Origin: Icerya purchasi
Taxonomy: Eukaryota > Arthropoda > Insecta > Hemiptera > Monophlebidae
Assembly (NCBI GenBank): GCA_039619475.1
Contig: CM077115.1
Location: 59,836,864-59,900,863 of the forward strand
Length of the DNA stretch: 64,000 nucleotides
Direction: 5' to 3'
Positions 53,340-63,114 of the stretch are shown here, piece by piece; positions within the stretch are counted from its first letter, which is position 1, and each line of letters begins with the position of its first letter. The notes under the pieces were generated by a model that had not been told where the DNA came from, made no database searches, and worked only from the letters and a program-made list of their open reading frames with translations. A program made the translations under genes and the position numbers.

Positions 53340-53950
53340 CGCAGATTAATAATTGAATATTAATATTATAACTTTCGGTAAACTTCCAATGTTTCCTTAA
53401 GAAAATGAAATACGAGTTTGCTTCCGACAAATAGCGCTCATTCCAACATCATATGCCCGGGAAAAAAAATATTTTTTTTCAAAGTTCGAGCTCGTGAAGC
53501 CCCGAGAGGCTAATTTTAAAGTTGGAAATCTAAATGTTCCAAACCAAAGAAATATACGTGCTTGTGCATATTTTCAACCTTGTTCAAAATTTTTAGCTAT
53601 AAGACTCGTGCCGCAAAGAGGGTGCTACATAATAGATCTCGCGCATTTTTGAACTTTTCGTAAACTTCGAAAGTTTCATTAAAGAAATAAAATATAGTTT
53701 TATTCTCGACAAATAATCATTCCAACAATATAATATCAAATGCCCAAAAAAAAAAAAATATGTATTTTTTTCCAAAATTTTGAGCTTTCGGCGTCCCGAG
53801 AGTTTAATTTTAAAGCTGGAAGCCCAGATATTGCATAATATTGTATTGTCATCTATAACAAGCATTTCTGCAAAATGACATTTTTTTAATTCATCCAGAA
53901 GTAGGTGAAAAGACGTTCGCAAGATTCCCCGAGATAGACAGATTGACACA
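53340..53950. repeat. Diverged tandem duplication, period about 290 bp
   Basis: Unit 1 from about 53368 and unit 2 from about 53657 share AACTT.CGTAAACTTC, GACAAATA....TCATTCCAA, ATATTTTTTTTC/GTATTTTTTTCC, CCCGAGAG..TAATTTTAAAG and TTGGAAAT/CTGGAAGC. A 118-codon - strand open frame in unit 2 is not shared in unit 1 and is not considered a gene. Confidence 0.65.
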
Positions 53951-54526
53951 GCGAGTTAAATAAAATGCTATAAAAAAACAATAGAAACGGAAATGAAGTT
54001 GTCTATAGATCATGTCGCTTTAAAAAAAAAAAAACGGAATAAATGAAAACCGAAAAGAGAAACGTCTTAATACAATTTATTGATATTAATGATAGATGGA
54101 TCGACGTGAAACGTGAGAGCTCCCGTTTACGCTGACAAAAAATACCAACTACTGCGAATAATTTTTTCAACTCACGAGTATTTTACACCTTTCGCACATT
54201 TTCAATGAAAGCGTATCAATTTTTTCAAAGAATAAGCAAAAGTCAAAGTCAAATTTTAAAAGATCATTTTTTTTATTGCTATTTTATGAAGTTTCATTTT
54301 TTCGTCAAAAATAAATCTCGTAATTTTGAAATTTAAAAATATACGACTAATTGAACCATTTCAAAATGTTTTGGCAACAACTTTTGACATAACCGTAAAC
54401 AAAGCCAATAAAAAGAATTTTATTTCCAATGAAATTGCAGCATTCTTAAACAGCTTGTATTGAGCTCGGGGGGGGGGGGGCATTGCTACCACAAAACCCT
54501 CACTGGATTCATCCCTGATGCGTTTC
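53951..54526. other. Intergenic DNA with a G-run
   Basis: A run of 12 G lies at 54469-54480, close to the left end of repeat Y copy B. Nothing else recognised. Confidence 0.4.
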
Positions 54527-55353
54527 TGCACCGCTGGATGGATCATGTTAAAATTTTCAGCGTGTATTAATGTTGTCCAAACGAAGGTTTTAAGGCGCGG
54601 CTGAATTTCCTACCCCTCTCCATCACAAAATATGAGATTTTAAGTGGTTGAGTTGCGACCAACGGCACATAAATGCATACGGGACGAATAAAAAAAAAAA
54701 AAAAAAACAATTTTGCACAATTTTAAATAAAACGATTAATTAAACGTAAAAATTTAAATAAAACGATTACTCTGGTTAATAATAAACTTTAGATAACATT
54801 TTATTAATTATACACCGCGTTCTGTTATTTCTCTTTTTGCGTTTCTGAAATCATTAAACCTCCCCATGATGATGAACATATAAGTCACACTCCTAATCTA
54901 TTCGCTGTACTCAGCGCGGAGATTTCAATAGAAAGTAGTGTGTGTTCTATTACCTTTTCCTGCAACAGAATTTTCAATAGTTGCTACCGGGGGAGGTTAT
55001 TTATACTTAAATTTGAAATTCTTATTTAATTACTGTTGTTTTCTGCTTTCTATTTTTGTAATAAACTAATCTTAATAAAATGTTGAAGACGGGGAAGGAT
55101 CAGAAGATATGAGTGAAGAATATGTTCTTTTAAATGTGTAATTGTTGGATATCACCGTGTATGAATAAGTCGCCCTATTAAAAATAAAGATGACTGCGTG
55201 GTTTAGTTGAGCGAGACTAATTTTTAAATTACAACAGACCGATAATTTCCAGATGAACCTAAAATGTGAAAACAATTTTTTGTTGGACGGTGATAAACAT
55301 GTTTCCCCAATAGAGGGAAAGAATCTTTACATAAATACAATTCCAGATAAAAA
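54527..55353 (+). repeat. Repeat family Y, copy B (uninterrupted)
   Basis: About 830 bp, matching copy A in order and orientation but without the RTE insertion. Copy B has a small internal duplication AATTTAAATAAAACGATTA (about 54751-54770, echoing 54721-54740). Confidence 0.75.
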
Positions 55354-56302
55354 TCACTGCACGTTGTTTTTTGCGCATTAACAAAGTGGCTCTACTCATC
55401 TGCATCGCAACGGCGTTGTTGAACGCGAACCGGAAGAGGTATTTTAATGAAACACTGTTTACTGTTGCAGGGGAGGATTTAGGTTTGTATGCTACCTCGT
55501 GGAGCTCTGTAGATTGTTTTGTTATTTCGTGGTCATGGGTGCATCATGTTTCAGCCGACCCTCGTATATTTTCATTTCCGTTCGCTAATCGTAAACTACC
55601 AGTTGAATTAATCGTTTTTGCTTTTTTTCTTCTCTTTCGCCAAAGACACTAAGGCATGTATCTGTAGTAAGTGCAAATGTTTTTTTTTTTTTGTTTCTTT
55701 CGTGTATTTATTGCGCTCTTTTTATTCTTCGTAATGCTAAACATTTAAAGAGACATAAAAGCCTAAAGCTGGAAACCAAATAAGCAATCCTCCCCGTTGT
55801 GAATAAGTAGAGCTGCGGATTAGTGGTTGCTCGCGAATTCGTCGGTAAAATGAAATCGTCAAATCTGATTAATGCGAGGTATTTCCTTCGCCGAAAAAAT
55901 GTACCTGAAGGAGAGGCACACTTTGTCATATCGCTCTTAACTCTGAGCAAAAGAAGCACGATGCAACTGTTAAAAATTAAGCAACGAAATCGGCTAAAAC
56001 TTTTAAAATAAATTAATATCCATCATTGGCATTCGTTGCACCATTTCGTAATGTTGAAAATTAAATATAAACGAGTATTAAAACACACGAAAAATAATGC
56101 ATTTTATTTAATTTTCACTGACATACTTCAAAACTAAAACTTTTCACGATCATTAATGATGATCATGAAGAGTTTTAGCTTCGAAATGTGTCAGCGATAA
56201 ATTAATAAAATATTTTTTTTTCGCGCACTATTACTGTTTATAATTAATTTTCAAATTAAAATTCCTCTTATCTCGTATTTATATTTTCGTCCTATTTATA
56301 TA
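55354..56302. other. Intergenic DNA, nothing recognised
   Basis: Open frames at 55371-55652 (+), 55708-55959 (-) and 55823-56011 (+) show no domain I recognise. A short palindrome-like pair around 56142-56175 (TTCACGATCATTAATGATGA) is the only structure noticed. Confidence 0.4.
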
Positions 56303-56600
56303 TTAATTACAACGTAATTCTTTGTCCCAATTTTATGTAACGCTAAATGTCCCAATTTTATGTAACGCTAAATGTCCCAATTTTATGTAACGCTAAATGT
56401 CCCAGAAAAATGTCTCAATTTTATGTAACGTTTGTTATATTTTGTAGGATTTTTGTTATTGTTATTTAAAAAATGTCACAATTTTATGTAACGAAATATG
56501 TAACGATAAATGTAACGAAAAAATGTCTTAATTTTATATAACGGAAGTTAAATGTTAGAATAGGATTTTTGTGGTTATGTTATTTTCTCAAAAAATAACA
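56303..56600 (+). repeat. Repeat family X, copy with 26-bp tandem units
   Basis: Begins TTAATTACAACGTAATTCTT and then carries three nearly perfect units of TGTCCCAATTTTATGTAACG with short spacers, a fourth and fifth variant, and TTAAATGTTAGAATAGGATT. The same start, units and end are found at 62129-62340. Confidence 0.8.
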
Positions 56601-58151
56601 TTCATCAAAATTCACGTTCGTTTAAATTCTAATTTAACCGGCTTCCAAAAGTACTTTCTTTTAATTCCTATGCGTGGCTATAACGCTTAAACCGTATTCA
56701 AAAAATCTAAAAAATAAATTAAAAAATAAATAAACATCTTCGAATAATTTATTATATACACGTCGTGGCCGCATTTTGAAAATATCTAGAAAAATACGAA
56801 TACGGAAATACTAAGAATTTAGACAGAAAATACAAACTACCAATATATCGGAAAGGAAGAGAAACAATTCCAACAATAACATCATTTTATATAAGAGTAT
56901 TAAAAAAGTTTTGAACGTAATTTTATTCGAGCTATGCGATTGTTCGCAAAAAGTTTGAACAGCAGAATCAGTTGATAAATCAAGAAATTACTATTTTTCA
57001 TTATAACATAATTTGATTTCCTTTCCGTATAATTGTCATCTGACGAGTAAATATTGAAACAAAAACGTAAACATTTAGGAAATTATTCAATGCGGAACGT
57101 TACAGACGTATCGCACCAGGAATGTCGCAAATATTACGGTGCCAAATAAGCCACGATGGGGCAAAAGAGAAAACTTGAAAATCTATCTGCAACGAGGTTT
57201 TGTAAACTTGAAGGTTTACAAGGACAAAGCCTACTAATTATGAAAAATTGAAAAAATACAATATTCAAACCGCGATCACTAAAAACAAAGTAACCAACAA
57301 TAGAATCTCCGGTAAGACATCGTCAGAAGTTTAAACGGTAGCCAGAGTGTTACCCGTTGATGCCAATGTTCTAGTTAGCTAGATCTGGATAATCATCTCA
57401 CGGGTGTACCCGACTGGATCATTTTAATGTTCGCAATTAAAAATGTACACCATTGTTATTTTACGCGGGAAAATTTGATCGAATGAGAACATTTTTAAAA
57501 TGTATATTATTTTGATATACAAACTGCGATATTTACTATACACTTTTTTTAATAATGAGAGAACTCTAAAAATAGTACGTCGCTATTAATTAATTTTCTT
57601 TATAAATACTAAACAAGTAAAAAGGTTTACAATTAAACGAAAATAATAATAATAATAATAATAAAAAGAAAACAAGAGGGATATTATCCACGTACTATTT
57701 TAAACTAACAATATGACTTAATAAATCACGATACAAAAAAACGCCGAAGTCGCATCAATTTTACACGAAATTTTCTAAGAAATAACAATAACAGCAAATG
57801 AGGCACCAATTTAAATAAAATTATAAACATTTACGTACGTTAATTACATTGAATAACTTCTAATTACATAAAATAGTTTAACAGAGACTTTTAACATTTC
57901 ATCAGCGATGTACATTCTGAATATTTAAAGTTATAGTTTATCACAAGAATGGTCTCTGATGAATGGCATCAGTGGTAGTTTAAAGAAAGGAAAAACAACT
58001 ACAATTTTTAATATATACACATTTAAATACATACATGCATACATACATACATACATACATACACACATATATATATATATATATATATGCATATATGCAT
58101 ATATGTATATATGTATATTTACATATATGAACTGCACATGCGAAAACACAT
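56601..58151. other. Intergenic DNA, nothing recognised
   Basis: GC-moderate 57080-57430 has no supported coding frame. A (TAA)n tract lies near 57645-57663, and (CATA)n(TA)n at 58028-58088. Confidence 0.4.
58028..58088. repeat. (CATA)n(TA)n microsatellite
   Basis: Tetranucleotide run CATACATACATACATA followed by a TA run, 60 bp beyond the stop codon of the small - strand gene. Confidence 0.95.
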
Positions 58152-58270
58152 TTACGAAAGAGCTAATTGCTTAACGTAATTTTGCAATTTGTCGCGCTGT
58201 ATCCATAAACAATATACCGAAGCTATTCCAAACCCAACTATTCCACCGAGAGCACATTTCCGCAGTCCAC
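58152..58270 (-). CDS. Small - strand gene, exon 3 (membrane segment and stop)
   Basis: Acceptor TTTTTATAG on the - strand. In the only frame open to a reasonable stop it reads GLRKCALGGIVGFGIASVYC then LWIQRDKLQNYVKQLALS and TAA (58154-58152). The two other frames stop or lack pattern. It needs one base from upstream, which exon 2 supplies. Confidence 0.55.
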
Positions 58271-59697
58271 CTATAAAAACAAGACATGTACATTTCACAA
58301 CGAATTAATAACAGAAGCGGTTTTTTAATAAATTATTCATACGCTTAAACCCGTTTTATTTTTTTTCGCAGCGTGATTATCTAAAATTCGTTGTTCTATA
58401 TAAACCTGTAATTAAACCGGTTTGTTAAAGAATTAATAAATAATAAAATTATAAACACCTAAGCTATGTTTTTTTAATGTTTATCTCGTTTTATTATTTA
58501 CTAGCTGTGCCCGCGGCGTTGCTCGCGTGAATTATGATTCTAAAAAATTACTTTATTTGTTAAATTACACCCGCGCGGAATTCAGTTCATGACTGTGTAA
58601 GAGTATCAGTAAATGATTATTTGTCAAAAAAATTTTTATTGACCGTGGCGGCTCGTGAATATTGGGGAGACTAACTTTTCCAGGAGCACAGCACATACCA
58701 TTAGGTTCATTGGCCCATTTTTTGGCATAACACTTGGAGCAGATCTTATGCATGGCTCCGATTTGCACGGAAGACTGTTGAGCATAATCAATCTGTGGAT
58801 CGTATCTGAAAGCCGATCTGTTACTGTGAGCTAAAACTTGATTACGAACTCTAGTCGTTGACGTCTGTTGTCTTTCTCTCTGATCTCGAAGGCGTCGGGA
58901 ACGCTCAGAGCTCGATCCCCTAGTGCGAGCTTGTATATTTCTAATATTTTGCTCTTCAAGCCGCTGCGAACGCTCGATACTCGACTCTCCGGCACGCGAT
59001 TGCGACGAGGATTCTCTCTGACTTGCAAAACGATTTTCAGTTTCTGATGAAGATTCTCCATTACGACGTATTTCGATCTTTATCCGAATTTACATTTCCA
59101 TGGTAATTAACATTGATATTTTAATGTTTTATAAAAAAAGTTTTTGCAGCGCACGCGATGTAAGGAATTGTTTAGGTCATTTTTTTACACCTTGGGTTAC
59201 ATTATTGAAGTTTTAGTAAGGATCCCTAATTTTTTTGGAAATATAATATAGCCTATGTCACCCGGAGATAGGGTAGCTTCCCAACGGTGAAAGAATTTTT
59301 CAAATCGGTCCAGTAGTTTCGAAGCCTATTCAATGTAAACAAACAAACAATCAAATCTTTCCTCTTTATAATATTAGTATAGATTAAACACGGAAATAAA
59401 TAAACAGAAAATTATGAATATCACACGTTTCACTATGTTTTTCGATAGTTTATCTCTTCTTACTCTGCATTTGCTATCGCCACAATTTATAAGAACAAAG
59501 TTGCGTACTCTATTCTTAAAAAATTGTCTCTCATCCCACATTTTATAATGATATACTCGTACATACACTTTCAGAGTATGCCACAGTTTTATGTTATGCA
59601 CCTTTGTATTAAAATTATAGAAACATACCGTATCCAGCTTTGGAAACGGATCAGGTATATCCCTATAATTCAGATCTAACCAGTTTAGACTATTCAT
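58152..59697 (-). CDS. Proposed 3-exon gene, 80-residue single-pass membrane protein
   Basis: Three exons on the - strand join in frame: 59697-59629, 58405-58351 and 58270-58152 (243 nt including the stop). The protein begins MNSLNWLDLNYRDIPDPFPK, continues LDTVYIEQRILDNHAAKKNK, and ends TGGLRKCALGGIVGFGIASV, YCLWIQRDKLQNYVKQLALS. Residues 47-64 are hydrophobic with small residues (Gly/Ala) and are flanked by basic residues, as in small mitochondrial inner-membrane proteins, but I cannot assign a family. The start ATG has A at -3. Intron 1 is 1.2 kb and contains a Helitron, intron 2 only 80 bp. Support is limited to phase agreement and splice signals. Composition of exon 3 is convincing, exon 2 less so. 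Alternative: exon 3 belongs to a gene with other upstream exons. Confidence 0.5.
58351..58405 (-). CDS. Small - strand gene, exon 2
   Basis: Acceptor TTTAATTACAG, donor ACGG|GTTTAAG (weak). Reads VYIEQRILDNHAAKKNKT with one base left over. It accepts phase 0 from exon 1 and delivers phase 1 to exon 3, as required. Confidence 0.45.
58501..59382 (-). mobile_element. Helitron with intact ends and replicase fragment
   Basis: On the - strand it begins TCTATACTAATATTATAAAG (59382 downward) and ends GCCGCGGGCACAGCTAG (to 58501), flanked by A on the left and T on the right. That is the Helitron pattern A|TC...CTAG|T. It encodes part of the N-terminal region of a Helitron helicase: RSRRLRDQRERQQ, then FRYDPQIDYAQQSSVQIGAM, HKICSKCYAKKWANEPNGMC, CAPGKVSLPNIHEPP, with Cys residues of a C-x2-C...C-C zinc motif. 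The Rep and helicase domains are missing, so it is non-autonomous. It sits in intron 1 of the small gene on the same strand. Confidence 0.85.
59629..59697 (-). CDS. Small - strand gene, exon 1 with start codon
   Basis: ATG at 59697-59695 in context GATAAATGA. Reads MNSLNWLDLNYRDIPDPFPK then LDT and donor ACG|GTATGT. It is in the longest - strand open frame here, which continues past the donor only as AT-rich non-conserved sequence. Confidence 0.48.
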
Positions 59698-60161
59698 TTA
59701 TCATCCAAAACTAGGTATTTCTTTGTTGGTTTCCGCAAGTTTTGTTAATGAAATTTTCTGCCAACTTAAGGGATGAAAATTTTTCGTTCATTCAAAATTT
59801 CTGTTTTTTTCCTCGCAAGTTTTCAATTTAACGTGAAAAAAATCTTCCTCGATTGGAATTTTTACGAAATAACACAATAAAAAATTTGCAAGAATGTCTC
59901 TTCCGTATTATAATGGGTATTAATAAGAAAATTATTAATTTTTACGCTTTTATTAACTCGGTACAAATATACTTAATTACACTGTATTCCCTTTGACAGA
60001 GTGAGGTTTTTTTTAACGCTTTCACTACTCAAATTCCAATTTTACAGAGCTTTATTCATTTTCACTTCTTGTTCATCTACAACCCTATTATTAAAATTCC
60101 CAAGACATATGCCTTTGCCCAGGATGCAATGCATCTAAAGAAGAAATTTAATTATTCATAG
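59698..60161. other. Upstream region of the small - strand gene
   Basis: Short AT-rich stretch between the proposed start codon and the hAT relic. No promoter motif I can support. Confidence 0.35.
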
Positions 60162-62114
60162 TTGGAGACGTATTCACTGTGGCTGATATACTCCAGACTC
60201 CAAACATACGTCTTTTGCAAATATGGTACCTTATTTCTCCCAAATCCAAGTTTCGTTAAAGAGGTATTAGGATCATTCGTAAAGAATCCATTTTGCGGAT
60301 TTAAGGATATACACGATCAATACAAAAAGCATGTGAAACGCAATTTCATAAGGTAGCACTGGAAGCTGCTAGATTATTTCTTGAAAGTTTACCAGTGGAT
60401 ATGAAACTCAATAAACATTCACAGAGCTTTATTAATGAAAACAGAAAAGTTATTATAAAGTCAATTATATCTTGCATTATATTTTGTGGTTTGCATGACT
60501 TAGCGTTGCGAAGCAAAATCTCCTCCGAAGGAATTTTTGGGGGCTTATGCAAACTATGAGTTGCCGTAGGTGATGTAATCTTGAAGAAACTTTGAAAGTG
60601 AGGAAAAAATTCAAACTGTCGATCTGTTGATATACAAAATGAAATTATCAGAAATTTTGGTGAAGTGCTCAAGGCAGATATTGTGAAGAAAGTAAAAAAA
60701 AAACAAGCATACAGTATATTGGCCAACAAAACAGCTGACATATCCGGAAGAGAGCAATTATCAATTGGAATATGTTATTTCGATGATGAGAAGAGTTAAG
60801 TCCAAGAAGTAATTGTAGGATTCGTTGAGCTTAAATGTTTGGATGCAAATTCCATTGCAAAAGTCACTGATTTTTTAGCAGCAGGAAAACTTAATCCAGA
60901 TAAATGCGTTGGATTGGATTTCGACGGCTGTTCGACAATGTCCAGAATAAGCGGTGGCGTACAAGCAATCTTGCGCAAAAAATATACCAAAGCTCTATTC
61001 TTTCAGTTTTTTTCACATAAACTGAGCTTGGTAATAAATGGTCCCAATATTCTACCTGAAATTAGAAGAACAATAGGAACAACCAAAGAAATAATAACAT
61101 TTTGCTAGGATTCAGTTTTGAGAAGGAAGTTAATACCAAACATTTCCAATCTCTGGGAAACAAAACGGGGCGGAAAACACAAAACCATCAGGGTTTTTAC
61201 GGATAATTTTTACTCTATAATGAATGCCTTAGAAACCTTAACAAACGAGATAAACAGCACGTCCCGGAATAAAGCATTCCAATGTTTCATGCTGCCGCTT
61301 CCAGAGCTTTACTTTTATTTTGCGCCTTGTATTAGTAAGCAAGTATTATAACAAAACCCGTGGTAAATGTTTTCCAGTCTATAACATTGGATATTGTCAA
61401 GGCAGCACAGCATACCGAACACATTTTAGATTTGCTAAAAAACTATCGTAAAGATCCCGTACACGTCACGGATGAAATTATTAGAGATGCCACTGCTATT
61501 GCAAAAGAGCTTGGGCCCAAAATTATTGGAAGGAAACGGTACGCAAACAATCAGTCAGCAGAAAAAACCCTTGAGAGTTCTGGAAGAGTTCTTTGATTAT
61601 ACTATACTTAGACCCAATTATTACTTCTCTTCAAGAGCGGTTTGCCCAGGAAAACACATCACTGGCGTTGTTTAAATTACACCGGTGCAAATACAGGACA
61701 TGTCTATGGAAAATCTTAAGAAAGTTTGTGTAATCTTCTTAAATTTTTACCATTTACCGAACATGAAAAACGAAATCGAACTTTGCAAAAATTTCATCAA
61801 GACAAGACAAACCAAAATAAATTCAGCATTCTCGAAGTCATAAAAGAGACAAAAGACTTCTTTCCTGAAACGAGAAAAGCATTAAGAATTTTGGTTGACA
61901 TATACTATAGAGAGATCATTCAGCAGCATAAGGCGGATTAAAACTTGACTAAGAAGTACAATTATAGAAAGTGATCTCAATGGCCCCACAATGATGAATG
62001 TCCATTGAAAGATCATCTCCAAAGACATGAAAGATTTCATCAGCAAAGTAATTGAAAAATATACCATCCATATCATCCTACCCCTCTATGTCTAACCGGC
62101 TGGCGACGCCCCTG
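60162..62114 (+). mobile_element. hAT transposase relic, DUF4371/ZMYM1-like type, 3' end present
   Basis: Broken + strand frames follow the order of a hAT-family transposase of the DUF4371 type: LPNPSFVKEVLGSFVKN, YKKHVKRNFIR, LEAARLFLESLPVDMKL, FGEVLKADIVKK, ADISGREQLSIGICYFDDE, then ANSIAKVTDFLAAGKLNPDK, CVGLDFDGCSTMSRISGGVQ, FFSHKLSLVINGPN, LRRKLIPNISNLWETKRGG, and LGPKIIGRKRYANNQSAEKT. GxDFDGCSTM and the SHKLSLVIN segment correspond to the RNase H-like core (normally HCxSHRLNLV). Stops and frameshifts disrupt it. The terminal CTGGCGACGCCCCTG (62100-62114) looks like a hAT terminal repeat, but I did not find the matching left end. Confidence 0.75.
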
Positions 62115-62128
62115 TGTATGTATATATA

Positions 62129-62469
62129 TTAATTACAACGTAATTCTTAGGCTACTCCCCATTAGAAAAAATGTCTCAATTTTATGTAACGAAAAAATGT
62201 CTCAATTTTATGTAACGAAAAAATGTCTCAATTTTATGTAACGAAAAAATGTCTCAATTTTATGTAACGAAAAAATGTCTTAATTTTATATAATGAAAGT
62301 TAAATGTTAGGATAAGATTTTTGTGACTGTTATTTTTTTTGGGTTAATGTCAGTAAGAATTACGTTGTAAATTTTAATCATTTTATACAAAGTATAAAAG
62401 AGAAAGAGATAGAAATGAAAGTAAGGGGGGTCAAGGGGCACAGCCCCTTGCGGGGCCAAAATGGCCGAG

Positions 62470-62509
<40 letters not shown>

Positions 62510-62515
62510 TCGGCC
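62129..62515 (+). repeat. Repeat family X, fullest copy
   Basis: Starts TTAATTACAACGTAATTCTT. It has four perfect 26-bp units beginning AAAAAATGTCTCAATTTTAT (about 62167-62272) and one diverged unit, then TTAAATGTTAGGATAAGATT. TTACAACGTAATTCTTA (62133-62149) recurs inverted at 62354-62370. The block continues with GGGGCACAGCCCC and a TA tract. Immediately follows the hAT relic. Confidence 0.75.
62463..62515. repeat. Cruciform-forming TA tract with 11-bp clamps
   Basis: GGCCGAGTTTT then (TA)n then AAAACTCGGCC: a perfect palindrome around a long TA run. Part of repeat X. Confidence 0.9.
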
Positions 62516-63114
62516 TTTCGGTACAATCACCAACGCTCAGAAACTGAGTATGGTACTACAAACACGAAGATATGTGCGTCAAAAATAATATAAAAATGTA
62601 TATTACGAAAAACCATAATAGAATTTTCTACGCGAACGAGCAATTATTTTTTTAAGAATGACGCAGTTCATTGAAATTTACTCTTCTATAAGTATACTGC
62701 AGGGACCGTCATTTGGAAGTTCAAACGAAGTGTCCCCATAGTAACGTCCAAAGAATATCGAGTTTATATATATACGAGTAAAATGTTAATCATAGTTTTA
62801 TCCACGCTATGATTCTATTTATAAATTTAAAAATTATTTTAACATTAAATTGCCAAAAATAATTAAAAATTGAAAACATTCAAATAATGAACAACATGCA
62901 GAACATTGTATATATTTAAAGAAGCGTTATTTAGTAAGATTGTTCATTGAACAAGGTACGCGTAACGGGAAGGACAGCGAGCGAATCTAGCAAAGTGTAA
63001 ATCCACTGGTATATCATCATCATCATCATCATCAGAGTACTTTAGTCATCTAACTGGTTCGTATGGTCTATTTTTCTATTTCCGTTGCCATTTTTTTCAA
63101 TTCTTTATAACAAT
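62516..63114. other. Intergenic DNA with an RTE-type (ATC)n tail
   Basis: ATCATCATCATCATCATCATC at 63014-63034 (+ strand) with adjoining CAGAGTACTTTAGTCATCTA resembles the 3' tail of a minus-strand RTE, as at 51659. No coding part is attached. Otherwise unremarkable. Confidence 0.35.

Noticed and set aside
53593..53949. 118-codon open frame on the - strand
   Set aside because: Lies in a tandemly duplicated non-coding repeat, is not preserved in the other unit, has a run of Phe from a homopolymer, and has no domain.
56303..56530. Tandem repeats as a CRISPR array
   Set aside because: Units are adjacent or separated by a few bases without unique spacers of constant length, and the context is eukaryotic. 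It is a minisatellite within repeat X.
57931..58174. Open frames rich in Tyr/Ile/His on both strands
   Set aside because: Translations of the (CATA)n(TA)n microsatellite.
60346..60741. 131-codon open frame on the - strand
   Set aside because: Antisense to the hAT transposase relic, which explains the sequence on the + strand.
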